The notes below the pieces were generated by a model. The model worked only from the letters and a program-made list of their open reading frames with translations, made no database searches and was not told where the DNA came from. Below, piece by piece: positions 1 to 6,998 of a DNA stretch of 8,291 nucleotides. Within the stretch, counting starts at the first letter, position 1; each line of letters starts with the position of its first letter. The DNA is from Bryobacterales bacterium (GTDB lineage Bacteria > Acidobacteriota > Terriglobia > Bryobacterales > Bryobacteraceae). The stretch is from positions 1-8,291 of the forward strand of contig SHUN01000105.1 of NCBI GenBank assembly GCA_009697495.1, given 5' to 3'. Both the position numbers and the translations under genes were made by a program.

Positions 1-15
1 TGGTGCCTGGCACCA
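1..15. repeat. 15-bp perfect palindrome, possible short dispersed repeat
   Basis: TGGTGCC-T-GGCACCA is a perfect inverted repeat, and TTTT follows at 17-20. It could fold as a short hairpin with a 6-bp stem and 3-nt loop. It abuts the 3' end of the decayed SIMPL gene, so it may be the residue of a terminator or a copy of a dispersed palindromic element. I recall similar GGTGCC/GGCACC palindromes scattered through some large acidobacterial and planctomycete genomes, but copy number cannot be judged from one window. It is cut off on its left side. Confidence 0.45.
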
Positions 16-38
16 GTTTTCCACAGGCTAGGGGAGAA

Positions 39-444
39 GGCGTTGACGCTGATTCGGCCGTAGGAGGGTCCGCCGCCCTGGTTGTAGGGAGTTCGGAGGT
101 CTGGAAATCAACGCCGTAGACGCGGTTGGCCCTGGCGTTCCGTATGGCGGTAAGTAAACGTTCGAATCGAGTGACATCCCGGAGCGTGATGGCGACCGTT
201 TTATTCACACGGTAGTAATCGGCGCCGTAGTTCTCGCGGCTCTGGTATACGGGACTGATTTCGATAAAGTCGGTTTGGACGTCGGCCGCTGCGACCTGCC
301 CCTTAACGGTCACGGCGAGGATGGCGACGCGATCGGGGGCTACCTTGATTTCGGCGTCGCCAGTGACGGTGCGGCGGTCCTAGTTGGGTTGGGCGCTCAA
401 CGGGAGCAGCAACAAGAGTAGGCAGAGTGCGCGCCTACCTGCAT
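39..444 (-). pseudogene. Decayed gene for a secreted SIMPL-domain (DUF541) protein
   Basis: Reading leftward from about 433, the minus strand encodes a signal-peptide-like stretch (ALCLLLLLPLSAQPN), an in-frame TAG at 382-380, and then SIMPL-like sequence. Recognisable pieces are TVTGDAEIKVAPDRVAIL, DVQTDFIEISPVY and VYGVDFQTSEL. SIMPL proteins are periplasmic or secreted and poorly understood; some are linked to oxidative-stress tolerance. Lesions seen: the only ATG (444-442) is one base out of frame with the signal peptide, and there is an internal stop. About 25 residues seem missing between the PDRVAIL and DVQTDF blocks, and the frame changes near position 89. The shifted frame reads YNQGGGPSYGRISVNA, which resembles a SIMPL C-terminus and suggests a large deletion joined the two parts. 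Deletion sizes are judged from memory of the family. The left limit is approximate. Confidence 0.72.
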
Positions 445-470
445 GTTACATTGAAAAGATAGCATCCGCC

Positions 471-1259
471 GTGCATTCTCCCCAAGCAGGAATTGAGTTT
501 CAGCGCCTCGTCGAATTGATGGCGAAACTCCGCGCGCCTGATGGGTGCCCCTGGGACCGGGAACAGACTTTCGATTCCATCAAACGCCATACGCTGGAAG
601 AGACCTATGAGGTGATGGAGGCGATCGAAGACCGTGATTGGCCGGCGCTTTGCGAAGAGTTGGGCGACCTGTTGCTGCAGCCGGTTTTCTATTCGCAGAT
701 GGCTTCGGAGGAGGGGCTGTTTGCGGTGGAGGATTCGCTGCGGTCGATCAACGAGAAGTTGATCCGGCGGCACCCGCATATTTTCGGCGATGTGGTGGCC
801 GATACGGCCGACGCGGTGTTGACGAACTGGGACGCGATCAAGAAGCAGGAAAAGGCGGAGAAAGGCGCGACGCCGGCGGGGCTGTTGGATGGCATTGCGA
901 AGACGTTGCCGGCATTGCTGGAAGCCAAAGAGATTTCCAGGCGCGCGGGGAAGGCCGGGTTCGATTGGGAGAACGCGGCCCAAGTGGTGGAGAAGTTGCA
1001 CGAGGAGTTAGGCGAGTTAGAAAGGGCGGAAAACGCCGATGAGCGGGAAGGCGAGATAGGCGACCTTTTCTTCGTGCTGGTGAACCTGGCGCGTTTTTAC
1101 AAAGTCGACCCGGAACAGGCGTTGCGCCGGACGAATGTGAAGTTCAAGAAACGATTTGCTTACATGGAAACGCGACTGGCGGCGGAGGGGCGGGCAGTAA
1201 CTGGGACGCCGGTGGCGGAGTTGGAAACCTACTGGCAGGAAGCTAAGAAGAACACATGA
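471..1259 (+). CDS. mazG: Nucleoside triphosphate pyrophosphohydrolase MazG
   Basis: MazG is a cytosolic house-cleaning enzyme that hydrolyses (d)NTPs, including aberrant ones, to NMP and pyrophosphate. From the GTG at 471 the protein has 262 residues, matching the usual two-domain length. The N-terminal domain shows LRAPDGCPWDREQT (about 20-33), the Mg-binding EExxE of LEETYEVMEAI (E43, E44, E47) and EELGD (62-66). The C-terminal domain shows HEELGELERA (177-186) and EIGDLFF (195-201), followed by a basic KFKKRF segment. The frame is open upstream to a TTG at 384, but those residues do not look like MazG and lie inside the divergent SIMPL fossil, so GTG 471 is preferred although its ribosome binding site is weak. 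It is the first gene of the six-gene operon, and its TGA overlaps the next ATG by 4 nt. Confidence 0.93.
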   Translation: MHSPQAGIEFQRLVELMAKLRAPDGCPWDREQTFDSIKRHTLEETYEVMEAIEDRDWPALCEELGDLLLQPVFYSQMASEEGLFAVEDSLRSINEKLIRRHPHIFGDVVADTADAVLTNWDAIKKQEKAEKGATPAGLLDGIAKTLPALLEAKEISRRAGKAGFDWENAAQVVEKLHEELGELERAENADEREGEIGDLFFVLVNLARFYKVDPEQALRRTNVKFKKRFAYMETRLAAEGRAVTGTPVAELETYWQEAKKNT

Positions 1260-1963
1260 TCTCGGTTCGGACAATTACGGAAATCGGCGATCTTCGCGAG
1301 GCCGTGCGGCTACAGAAGACGATCTGGGGCTTTGAAGATTTGGAACTGTTGCCGGTGCGAATGTTTGTGGTGGCGCATCGAGTGGGCGGTCAGACGATGG
1401 CGGCGTTCGATGACGACACGATGGTTGGTTTTCTGATCGCGGTGCCGGGGGTCAAGACCGACGGGACGCACTACCTGCACAGCAATATGATGGGCGTTTT
1501 GGCGGATTACCGGAACCTGGGCGTAGGGCGCCAATTGAAACTGGCGCAGCGGGAAGAGGCGCTGGAGCGCGGGATTGAGATGATCGAGTGGACGTTCGAT
1601 CCGCTGGAATTGAAGAACGCGTTTTTCAATGTGCAGCGGCTGGGCGCGGTGGTGGAGCGGTATGTGTTGAATCAATACGGGATCACGTCGAGCCTTCTGC
1701 ATGGCGGATTGCCGACGGACCGATGCGTTGCGTCCTGGTCCTTGCGGAGCGAGCGCGTGGAGCGTGTGGTGGCCGGAGACCCGGCGCCGGCCGTGGAAAT
1801 TGTGGAGCGGATCGAAGTCCCCAATGAGATCGGCGGGGGGCGGCGGGAGCGGCAGGCTTCCATATCGGAACGCTTCCTGGAATACCTGCGGCGGGATCTG
1901 TATGTGGCCCAAGTGGAGCGCGGCGAGACGAACGGCGTGTATTTGTTTGCGAAGAGGACGTAA
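1256..1963 (+). CDS. GNAT-family acyltransferase (COG3375-like), possible amino acid N-succinyltransferase
   Basis: The 235-residue protein has an N-terminal GNAT fold. The acyl-CoA pyrophosphate-binding motif is visible as YRNLGVGRQLK (R86-x-x-G-x-G91), after the strand LHSNMMGVL (74-82). The segment EWTFDPLELKNAFFNVQRLGAV (111-132) and PTDR (153-156) fit the COG3375 'predicted acetyltransferase' group as I recall it. It transfers an acyl group from a CoA thioester to an amine in the cytosol; the substrate is not shown by sequence. The next gene is a MenC/racemase-type enolase, and homologous neighbours in Geobacillus form a pathway in which a GNAT enzyme N-succinylates D-amino acids before racemisation, so that role is an inference here. 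The ATG overlaps the mazG stop (ATGA), with an AAGAAG purine stretch about 5 nt upstream. The C-terminal 75 residues are less conserved and unassigned. Confidence 0.85.
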   Translation: MISVRTITEIGDLREAVRLQKTIWGFEDLELLPVRMFVVAHRVGGQTMAAFDDDTMVGFLIAVPGVKTDGTHYLHSNMMGVLADYRNLGVGRQLKLAQREEALERGIEMIEWTFDPLELKNAFFNVQRLGAVVERYVLNQYGITSSLLHGGLPTDRCVASWSLRSERVERVVAGDPAPAVEIVERIEVPNEIGGGRRERQASISERFLEYLRRDLYVAQVERGETNGVYLFAKRT

Positions 1964-3078
1964 TGTCATTCAAGATAGACGAGATTCGTTTGCGCCAGGT
2001 GGCGATGCCGCTGGTGAAGTTTTTTGAGACCAGCTTTGGACGAACCTATGAACGGCACATGGTGCTGGTGGAAGTTCTGTCGGACGGGGTGACGGGATGG
2101 GGCGAGGTGACGGCGGGGGAGAATCCTTTTTACAACGAGGAGTGGACGGAATCGGCGTGGCAGATCGTGAAGCACTATGTGGCGCCGGCATTATTAGGAC
2201 AAAAGCTGGAACGGGCCGAAGATGTGGCCGCGTTATCGAAACACATTCGCGGGCACCGCATGGCGCGGGGCGGCGTGGAAGTGGCCGTGTGGGATTTGGA
2301 AGCCAAGCAGCAGGGGATTCCGCTGTGGAAGCGAATTGGCGGGGGCGCGCGGCCGGAGATTCCCAGCGGCGTGTCGTTGGGGATTCAGGACACGGTTGAC
2401 GATCTACTGAAAGAAATTGAGAAGGAACTGGCCGCCGGGTATCAGCGGATCAAGATGAAGATCAAGCCGGGCCGCGATGTGGAAGACATCCGCGAAGTGC
2501 GGCGCGTGTTTCCGCGGATTAAGCTGATGGCCGACGCGAACTCGGCATATACATTGGCGGATGTGGACAGGCTGCGGGCGCTGGACGAGTTCTATCTGAT
2601 GATGATAGAGCAGCCGCTGGCGCACGATGACATCATTGACCACGCGGTGCTGCAAGCGCAGTTGCAGACGCCGATCTGTCTGGATGAATGCATTCGCTCG
2701 GCGCATCACGCCGAACAAGCCATCCGGTTGAACGCGGGGCAGATCATTAACATTAAACTAGGGCGCGTGGGTGGTTTCGCTGAAGCCATTCGAGTGCATG
2801 ATGTGTGTCAGGCGGCGAACATTCCGGTGTGGTGCGGCGGGATGCTGGAGAGCGGAATTGGCCGGGCTCACAACGTGGCGCTGGCGACGCTGCCGAACTT
2901 CACGTTGCCCGGCGACGTTTCCGGTTCGAAGCGGTATTGGAAGCGAGAGTTGTTGACGGAAGAAATTGTGGCCACGCCGCGCGGGACGATTTGCACGAAT
3001 GACCGGCCGGGTTTTGGTTACGACATCGACATGCCGTTTCTGGATTCGATCACCGTGCGGCAGGAGACGATTCGTTGA
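1963..3078 (+). CDS. menC: o-Succinylbenzoate synthase / N-succinylamino acid racemase, enolase superfamily
   Basis: The protein has 371 residues and belongs to the OSBS/NSAR branch of the muconate-lactonising subgroup. OSBS dehydrates SHCHC to o-succinylbenzoate in menaquinone synthesis; NSAR racemises N-succinylamino acids; many members do both. All catalytic residues are present: the KxK pair K164/K166 (RIKMKIKPG), metal ligands D191 (MADANSAY), E216 (MIEQPL) and D241 (CLDECIRS), and the opposite base K265 (INIKLGRVGG). The N-terminal capping domain includes GWGEVTAGENPFYNEEW (45-61). An AGAGGA site at 1953-1958 precedes the ATG, which overlaps the GNAT stop as TAATG. No other men gene is in the window, whereas a GNAT gene is directly upstream, so racemase activity is plausible. 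Sequence alone does not separate the two activities. Family assignment is firm. Confidence 0.93.
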   Translation: MSFKIDEIRLRQVAMPLVKFFETSFGRTYERHMVLVEVLSDGVTGWGEVTAGENPFYNEEWTESAWQIVKHYVAPALLGQKLERAEDVAALSKHIRGHRMARGGVEVAVWDLEAKQQGIPLWKRIGGGARPEIPSGVSLGIQDTVDDLLKEIEKELAAGYQRIKMKIKPGRDVEDIREVRRVFPRIKLMADANSAYTLADVDRLRALDEFYLMMIEQPLAHDDIIDHAVLQAQLQTPICLDECIRSAHHAEQAIRLNAGQIINIKLGRVGGFAEAIRVHDVCQAANIPVWCGGMLESGIGRAHNVALATLPNFTLPGDVSGSKRYWKRELLTEEIVATPRGTICTNDRPGFGYDIDMPFLDSITVRQETIR

Positions 3079-3971
3079 GCGACGGCAGTAGTAAAGGCCG
3101 CGGCCAACTGTTTCTGTATCTGACGGTGGTGGCGGTGTATCTGTTCTGGGGCGGGAACTTCGTTTTCTCGAAGGTGGCGTTGAAAGAGATGCCGGGCACG
3201 CTGGTGGCGGGGATGCGGACGGCGATCGCGGCGGCGCTGCTGCTGGCGGTTTACAAAGGCCGAAACAGCGACGGGCGTCCGCCTCTCCGGCTGGACGAGT
3301 ATCCGCGATTGTGCCTGATCGGCGTCTTCGGAATCGCGATTAATCAGATCTGTTTTTTGGTTGGCTTGTCGTTGACAAGCGCGAGCCACGCGGCGCTGGT
3401 GATCAGCTTGACGCCGTTCATGGTGTTGGCGTTGGCTTGGTTTCGCGGGCAGGAAGCCTTCACAAGCAAACGCGCCATCGGGCTGGCCGTGGCGGTGTGC
3501 GGGATGCTGCTGTTGCAGAGGCCATCGGTCAGCGCGCAGACGGCGTCGTTGGCGGGAGATCTCTTAATACTAGGCGCGGGGTTGAGTTTCGCGGTCTATA
3601 CGGTGTTCGGCAAAGAACTGGCGGCCGAGCACGGGGGCATGGCGGTAATCGCGGTTTCCTACACTGCCGGGAGTCTGTTTTTGCTGCCGATGACGCTGTT
3701 TTTGGCGTCGCGATTTGATTTCGCGCAAGTGAGCGCGGCGGCCTGGTGGGCGTTTGGCTACATGACGATTGTCTCCTCCGTGCTTTGCTACATCGGCTGG
3801 GCGTATGCGTTGAAACGGCTGTCGGCTTCGCGCCTTTCCGCGTTCAGTTATTTGCAGCCATTGGTGGCTACGGCGCTGGCGCTGCCGATGTTGGGCGAAC
3901 CGGTCACGGCCACACTCGTAGGCGGCGGAAGTCTGATCTTCGCCGGGGTGTTCCTTTCGGAGCGCGCGTAA
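3075..3971 (+). CDS. EamA/DMT-family inner-membrane transporter
   Basis: The 298-residue hydrophobic protein has about ten predicted membrane helices arranged as two EamA repeats, roughly residues 13-148 and 160-296. Family hallmarks include FWGGNFVFSKVAL (24-36), AGMRTAIAAALL (45-56), SHAALVISLTPF (104-115) and, near the end, SAFSYLQPLVATALALPMLGEPVT (255-278). DMT/EamA proteins usually export amino acids or other small metabolites across the inner membrane; the substrate cannot be read from sequence. The start is a TTG overlapping the menC stop (TTGA), supported by AGGAGA at 3062-3067, 7 nt upstream. Its position after the GNAT-racemase pair suggests, but does not show, that it moves an amino acid or derivative. 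Its TAA overlaps the next ATG. Confidence 0.9.
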   Translation: MSDGSSKGRGQLFLYLTVVAVYLFWGGNFVFSKVALKEMPGTLVAGMRTAIAAALLLAVYKGRNSDGRPPLRLDEYPRLCLIGVFGIAINQICFLVGLSLTSASHAALVISLTPFMVLALAWFRGQEAFTSKRAIGLAVAVCGMLLLQRPSVSAQTASLAGDLLILGAGLSFAVYTVFGKELAAEHGGMAVIAVSYTAGSLFLLPMTLFLASRFDFAQVSAAAWWAFGYMTIVSSVLCYIGWAYALKRLSASRLSAFSYLQPLVATALALPMLGEPVTATLVGGGSLIFAGVFLSERA

Positions 3972-5272
3972 TGGCCGGGTTTGCGGCGCTCCTGAAAAGC
4001 AACCGCAACTACCGCTACACGTGGATGGGGCAAGTGGTGAGCGAAGTGGGTGACCACTTCAACACGATTGCCGTGTTCAGCCTGATTCTGGCGCAGACGA
4101 ACTCGGGGCTGGCGGTGGCGGGAGTGATGTTGTCGCGAGCGATTCCGATGCTGTTGGCGGGGCCGTTGGCCGGGGTGAGTCTGGACCGCTTCGACCGGCG
4201 CCAGTTGATGATTTGGAGCGATTTGGTGCGGGCGGTGTTGGCCGGGCTGTTCGTTTTGGGCGTGCCGTTGGGGCGGAGCTGGATTATCTACGTGCTCAGC
4301 GCGCTGATGATGGCGGCGTCGCCATTCTTCACCAGCGGCCGTGCCGCGATTTTACCGGCGATCGCCACGAAAGGCGAATTGCACACCGCGAATGCAATGA
4401 CGCAGACGACGCAGTGGACGACCACCGCGGTGGGCGCGTTTCTGGGCGGATTCAGCGCGACGACGATGGGTTACGAGGCGGCGTTTTTTCTCAACGCGCT
4501 ATCGTTCCTGTTCTCCGCGCTTTGCATCAGCAAGTTACGCGTGCCCAACGGTGGGTTCGTCGCGAAACGGAACACGCTGGACGAAACCAAAGTGCTGAAG
4601 CCGTGGCAGGACTACAAGGAGGGTTTGCAATATATACGTTCCATCCCCTTGCTGGCGGGGTTGGGCTTTGTCAGCGTGGGATGGGCGTCTGGCGGCGGCG
4701 CGGCGCAGATATTGTTTCCGTTGTTTGGGGAAAGAGTGTTTCACCGCGGGCCGATCGGGACGGGCGAACTGTGGGGCGCCGCCGGGTTCGGACTGGTTTG
4801 TGGAGGCGTGTTCGCGCACTGGCTGATGCCGCGGTTGTCGTATTCCCAATACAAGAAGACGATTGCGCTGGCCTATGTTTTGCACGGGGCGTCGTATGTT
4901 TGCTTCGCGCTGTCGGAGCCGTATTGGCTGGCGTTGCTGATGATCTGCCTGTCGCGCTCGGCGGTGGCGGTGAGTTCGGTGATGAATGTGTCGCAGATTC
5001 TGCGGATCGTTGACGACGCGTTTCGGGGCCGTGTATTTGCTACGCTCGAAACGCTGACATGGGGGATGATGATGTTGTCGATGACGGCGGCCGGATTGGC
5101 CAGCGACCATGTGGAAACGCGATGGATCGGTGTCGCGAGCGGCGTGTTGAGTGGTTGCACGGCGATCGGCTGGTTTTGGGGTGACGTGACCGGACGGCTG
5201 CCGGAACCGCGCCCGGTGGCGCACGAGATTCCAGGCGACGAAGTGGAAGTGCATGGAGAGCCCAATGCCTGA
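3971..5272 (+). CDS. MFS transporter (EntS/MFS_3-like exporter)
   Basis: From ATG 3971 (TAATG overlap with the EamA gene) the protein has 433 residues, normal for a 12-helix major facilitator. The N-terminus, with FAALLKSNRNYRYTWMGQ and SEVGDHFNTIAVFSLIL, is typical of the MFS_3 branch that includes the enterobactin exporter EntS and macrolide-efflux-like proteins. The loop 2-3 signature motif A is seen as GPLAGVSLDRFDRRQL (64-79). The frame is open for 225 nt upstream of 3971, but that part overlaps the EamA gene and lacks MFS features, so the overlap start is chosen. It should be a proton-driven exporter of a small molecule in the inner membrane; the substrate is unknown. The charged tail after the last helix is probably cytosolic. 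It ends 8 nt into the following SDR gene. Confidence 0.9.
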   Translation: MAGFAALLKSNRNYRYTWMGQVVSEVGDHFNTIAVFSLILAQTNSGLAVAGVMLSRAIPMLLAGPLAGVSLDRFDRRQLMIWSDLVRAVLAGLFVLGVPLGRSWIIYVLSALMMAASPFFTSGRAAILPAIATKGELHTANAMTQTTQWTTTAVGAFLGGFSATTMGYEAAFFLNALSFLFSALCISKLRVPNGGFVAKRNTLDETKVLKPWQDYKEGLQYIRSIPLLAGLGFVSVGWASGGGAAQILFPLFGERVFHRGPIGTGELWGAAGFGLVCGGVFAHWLMPRLSYSQYKKTIALAYVLHGASYVCFALSEPYWLALLMICLSRSAVAVSSVMNVSQILRIVDDAFRGRVFATLETLTWGMMMLSMTAAGLASDHVETRWIGVASGVLSGCTAIGWFWGDVTGRLPEPRPVAHEIPGDEVEVHGEPNA

Positions 5273-5984
5273 GTTGAACGGAAAAGTGGTTCTGGTGACG
5301 GGCGCGGCAAAGCGGATTGGGCGGGCGATTGCGTTGCGGTTGTTTCAGGAGGGTGCGCGGGTTGCGATCCATTACTCGAGCTCCGAGGCGGAGGCTTTGG
5401 AAACCGCGGCGGAATGCGGCGGCGCGCCGTTGTTCCGGGCGAATCTGGAAAGCGTTGCCGAAATTGAGCGGATGTTCGCGGAGATCGACACGCAATTTGG
5501 AAGGATTGACGGGTTGGTGAACAATGCCGCCCGATTTACAAAGTTCGATCCTTTGACGGTGACCGAGGCCGATTGGGACTATATCCACGATGTGAATTTG
5601 AAGGCGGTTTTTTTCTGCTGCCAACAGGCCGCGCGGCGAATGAAGGCGCAGGGTTCGGGGCGGATTGTGAACATCAGTTCGCTGGGCGGTTTGCGTCCGT
5701 GGGCGGAACATGCGCATTATTGCGCGTCGAAGGCCGGCGTGATTATGTTGACGAAGGCGTTGGCGAAGGCGTTTGCGCCGGAGATCACCGTCAATTCGGT
5801 GGCGCCGGGCGTGATCCCATTTGGGGAATGGAATGAGGCGATGGCTGCGATGCTAAAGGCGACGCCGGCGGGGAGGGTGGGGACGGGAGAAGAGATCGCC
5901 GACGCTGTCATTTACTTTTTGAGGGCGTCGAATTATGTGACGGGACAAATCATGGCGGTGGATGGGGGTTTGTCGCAGAGGTGA
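5265..5984 (+). CDS. Short-chain dehydrogenase/reductase, pteridine reductase-like
   Basis: This is a classical SDR of 239 residues. It shows the cofactor-binding TGAAKRIG (12-19), LVNNAAR (84-90), the catalytic Ser in NISS (136-139), and YCASK with Y152 and K156; VNSVAPG (176-182) follows. The TGxxxRIG form, with Arg in place of the usual Gly, is characteristic of the FolM/PTR1 branch that reduces dihydropterins or dihydrofolate with NADPH, so a pterin or folate substrate is likely but not proven. ATG 5265 is preferred because GGAGAG lies at 5255-5260; an in-frame ATG at 5253 would add four residues (MESP). It overlaps the MFS gene by 8 nt and is the last gene of the operon, followed by a hairpin. 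Confidence 0.88.
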   Translation: MPELNGKVVLVTGAAKRIGRAIALRLFQEGARVAIHYSSSEAEALETAAECGGAPLFRANLESVAEIERMFAEIDTQFGRIDGLVNNAARFTKFDPLTVTEADWDYIHDVNLKAVFFCCQQAARRMKAQGSGRIVNISSLGGLRPWAEHAHYCASKAGVIMLTKALAKAFAPEITVNSVAPGVIPFGEWNEAMAAMLKATPAGRVGTGEEIADAVIYFLRASNYVTGQIMAVDGGLSQR

Positions 5985-5992
5985 TGTCGGTA

Positions 5993-6019
5993 GCCGGGTT
6001 CCCGCGGTCTCCACCCGGC
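5993..6019 (+). terminator. Hairpin after the operon, weak terminator candidate
   Basis: GCCGGGT (5993-5999) and ACCCGGC (6013-6019) form a perfect 7-bp GC-rich stem with a 13-nt loop, beginning 8 nt after the SDR stop codon. No T-run follows, so it is not a standard intrinsic terminator. It may stabilise the transcript 3' end or act with Rho. Confidence 0.4.
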
Positions 6020-6022
6020 AAC

Positions 6023-6038
6023 ATGCCGTATGCGGCAT
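6023..6038. promoter_or_regulatory. Palindrome upstream of the higBA-like module, candidate operator
   Basis: ATGCCG-TATG-CGGCAT is a perfect 6-bp inverted repeat. It ends 10 nt before the original toxin ATG (6048) and just before the TGGAGG ribosome binding site (6041-6046). HigA-type antitoxins normally repress their own operon by binding such palindromes with the helix-turn-helix domain. That the intact HigA-like protein at 6303-6620 binds here is an inference from position and symmetry. Confidence 0.45.
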
Positions 6039-6047
6039 ATTGGAGGT

Positions 6048-6303
6048 ATGGCATGAGAGGTAGAATTCACCGAGGAATTTCGAGAGTGGTGGGATTCACC
6101 GGATGAAGGTGAACTCGGTCCAGCTCTTGGAGTTCCCATAGCTCGAAGGTGGTCACTTGGCCTTCAATCCGCTGCGAACCGCTGTTCTTTTGATCGGCGG
6201 CGACAAGAGCGGTGACGGCCGCTGGTACGAGACATTTGTGCCGGTCGCCGACAAGCTCTTCGCTGGACACCTGAACGAACTGAGAAAGGCAGGACGAAAT
6301 TAA
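6048..6303 (+). pseudogene. Broken HigB-like (RelE/ParE superfamily) toxin gene
   Basis: HigB-like toxins are ribosome-dependent mRNA interferases. Here only pieces survive. ATG 6048 is followed at once by TGA (6054-6056), where homologues as I recall them have a Trp (MAWEVEFT-type start). The same frame then reads EVEFTEEFREWWDSPDEGE and ELGPALGVP. Near 6135-6137 the frame shifts by one base, giving HSSKV in the new frame. A third frame from about 6160 reads AFNPLRTAVLLIGGDKSGDG, then a RWYETFVPVADKLF-type C-terminus, ending at the TAA 6301-6303. The family's central MRELR...YRV block is missing, so the protein cannot be functional even if stops were bypassed. The TAA overlaps the antitoxin ATG, the usual higB-higA junction. 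This explains most of the 318-nt gap between intact genes at 5985-6302. Confidence 0.82.
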
Positions 6304-6620
6304 TGGCCACACGCAACTTTCGAGAACTCGTAGAGGCGATGCCGCCGGGAAGGAGGATGAAGATCGAGAAACGCTTTCAAGAGAGCCGGGCTTCCATGCC
6401 TCTCGACGAACTCCGGAGAGCGCGCGAGATGACTCAACTTCAGCTCGGTGAGGCACTCGGCGTACATCAGAGTGAAGTGTCCAAGATCGAGCACCGCGCG
6501 GACATCTGCGTCAGTACGTTGGTGGAATATGTCGAGGCGCTGGGCGGCCATCTGGAAATTCGAGCCGTTTTTCCGGATCGCGAAGTGCGCATCAGCCAGT
6601 TTGAAGAAATGCGCCCGTAA
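6303..6620 (+). CDS. HigA-like XRE-family antitoxin, intact
   Basis: The 105-residue protein has an N-terminal linker of about 38 residues. A Cro/C1-type helix-turn-helix follows at about 39-64, with TQLQLGEALGVHQSEVSKIE showing the usual Q-x-x-L-G...Q-S-x-V-S-K-I-E pattern. The short C-terminal segment LEIRAVFPDREVRISQF is typical of antitoxins paired with HigB-like toxins (COG4679-type). It would neutralise the toxin and repress the operon. The toxin directly upstream is destroyed, so any remaining role is DNA binding or neutralisation of toxins elsewhere. The ATG overlaps the toxin stop as TAATG. No frame damage is seen. Confidence 0.87.
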   Translation: MATRNFRELVEAMPPGRRMKIEKRFQESRASMPLDELRRAREMTQLQLGEALGVHQSEVSKIEHRADICVSTLVEYVEALGGHLEIRAVFPDREVRISQFEEMRP

Positions 6621-6698
6621 TCGACGGGTCTGGCGATGGCACGCGGATTCGTACTGTTGGCGCGGCCGGCGCAATGCGGGAGCTACCCTGGAGTTGCA

Positions 6699-6995
6699 AT
6701 GCCAGTCGCCTTCACCGGGATTGGGGCCCTGATCGCGCGCGACCCTGAGTTGCGCGGCGGCCGGCCCATCATTGCCGGAACGGGTATCTGTGTGCGAACC
6801 ATCGCGATCGAGAACAACCGGGGACTTTCGCCAGAGGAGATTGCCGCCGGCCGGCCGCCACTTTCTCTTGCGCAAATTTACGCCGGTCTCGGTTTTTAAC
6901 ACGCGAACAAACTGGAGATCGACGCGGACATCGCGGCTGACGAACAAGCCTACGACGAGGGTGTTCGTTCCTCACGACTACCGCTTCGTCCCTAA
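6699..6995 (+). pseudogene. DUF433 antitoxin-like gene with a premature stop
   Basis: From ATG 6699 (GGAG at 6690-6693) the frame reads RDPELRGGRPIIAGTGICVR, then LSPEEIAAGRPPLSLAQIYAGLGF, the DUF433 core. DUF433 proteins are small winged-helix-like antitoxins encoded before DUF5615 PIN-like toxins. At 6897-6899 the frame hits TAA. Beyond it the same frame continues HANKLEIDADIAADEQAYDE to a second TAA at 6993-6995, which is the expected DUF433 C-terminus (an aromatic residue, then N-x-x-E-I-D-A-D-I). One substitution turning a Tyr codon into TAA explains this. The first 66 codons could still yield a truncated protein that keeps the DNA-binding core. The frame is also open back to an ATG at 6648, but those residues do not resemble the family. 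Confidence 0.75.
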
Positions 6996-6998
6996 GCG

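Noticed and set aside
384..470. Longer mazG starting at TTG 384
   Set aside because: The extra 29 residues do not resemble MazG, lack a ribosome binding site and lie within the divergent SIMPL fossil; GTG 471 gives the family's normal length.
1310..1969. 219-codon minus-strand open frame opposite the GNAT gene
   Set aside because: His/Arg/Pro-rich composition without motifs, fully antisense to a well-supported gene.
4213..5254. Long open frames overlapping the MFS gene on both strands (4213-5013 plus, 4535-5254 minus)
   Set aside because: They are Arg/Gly- or His/Arg-rich with no recognisable domain and lie in other frames of a clear MFS gene; such shadows are expected in GC-rich DNA.
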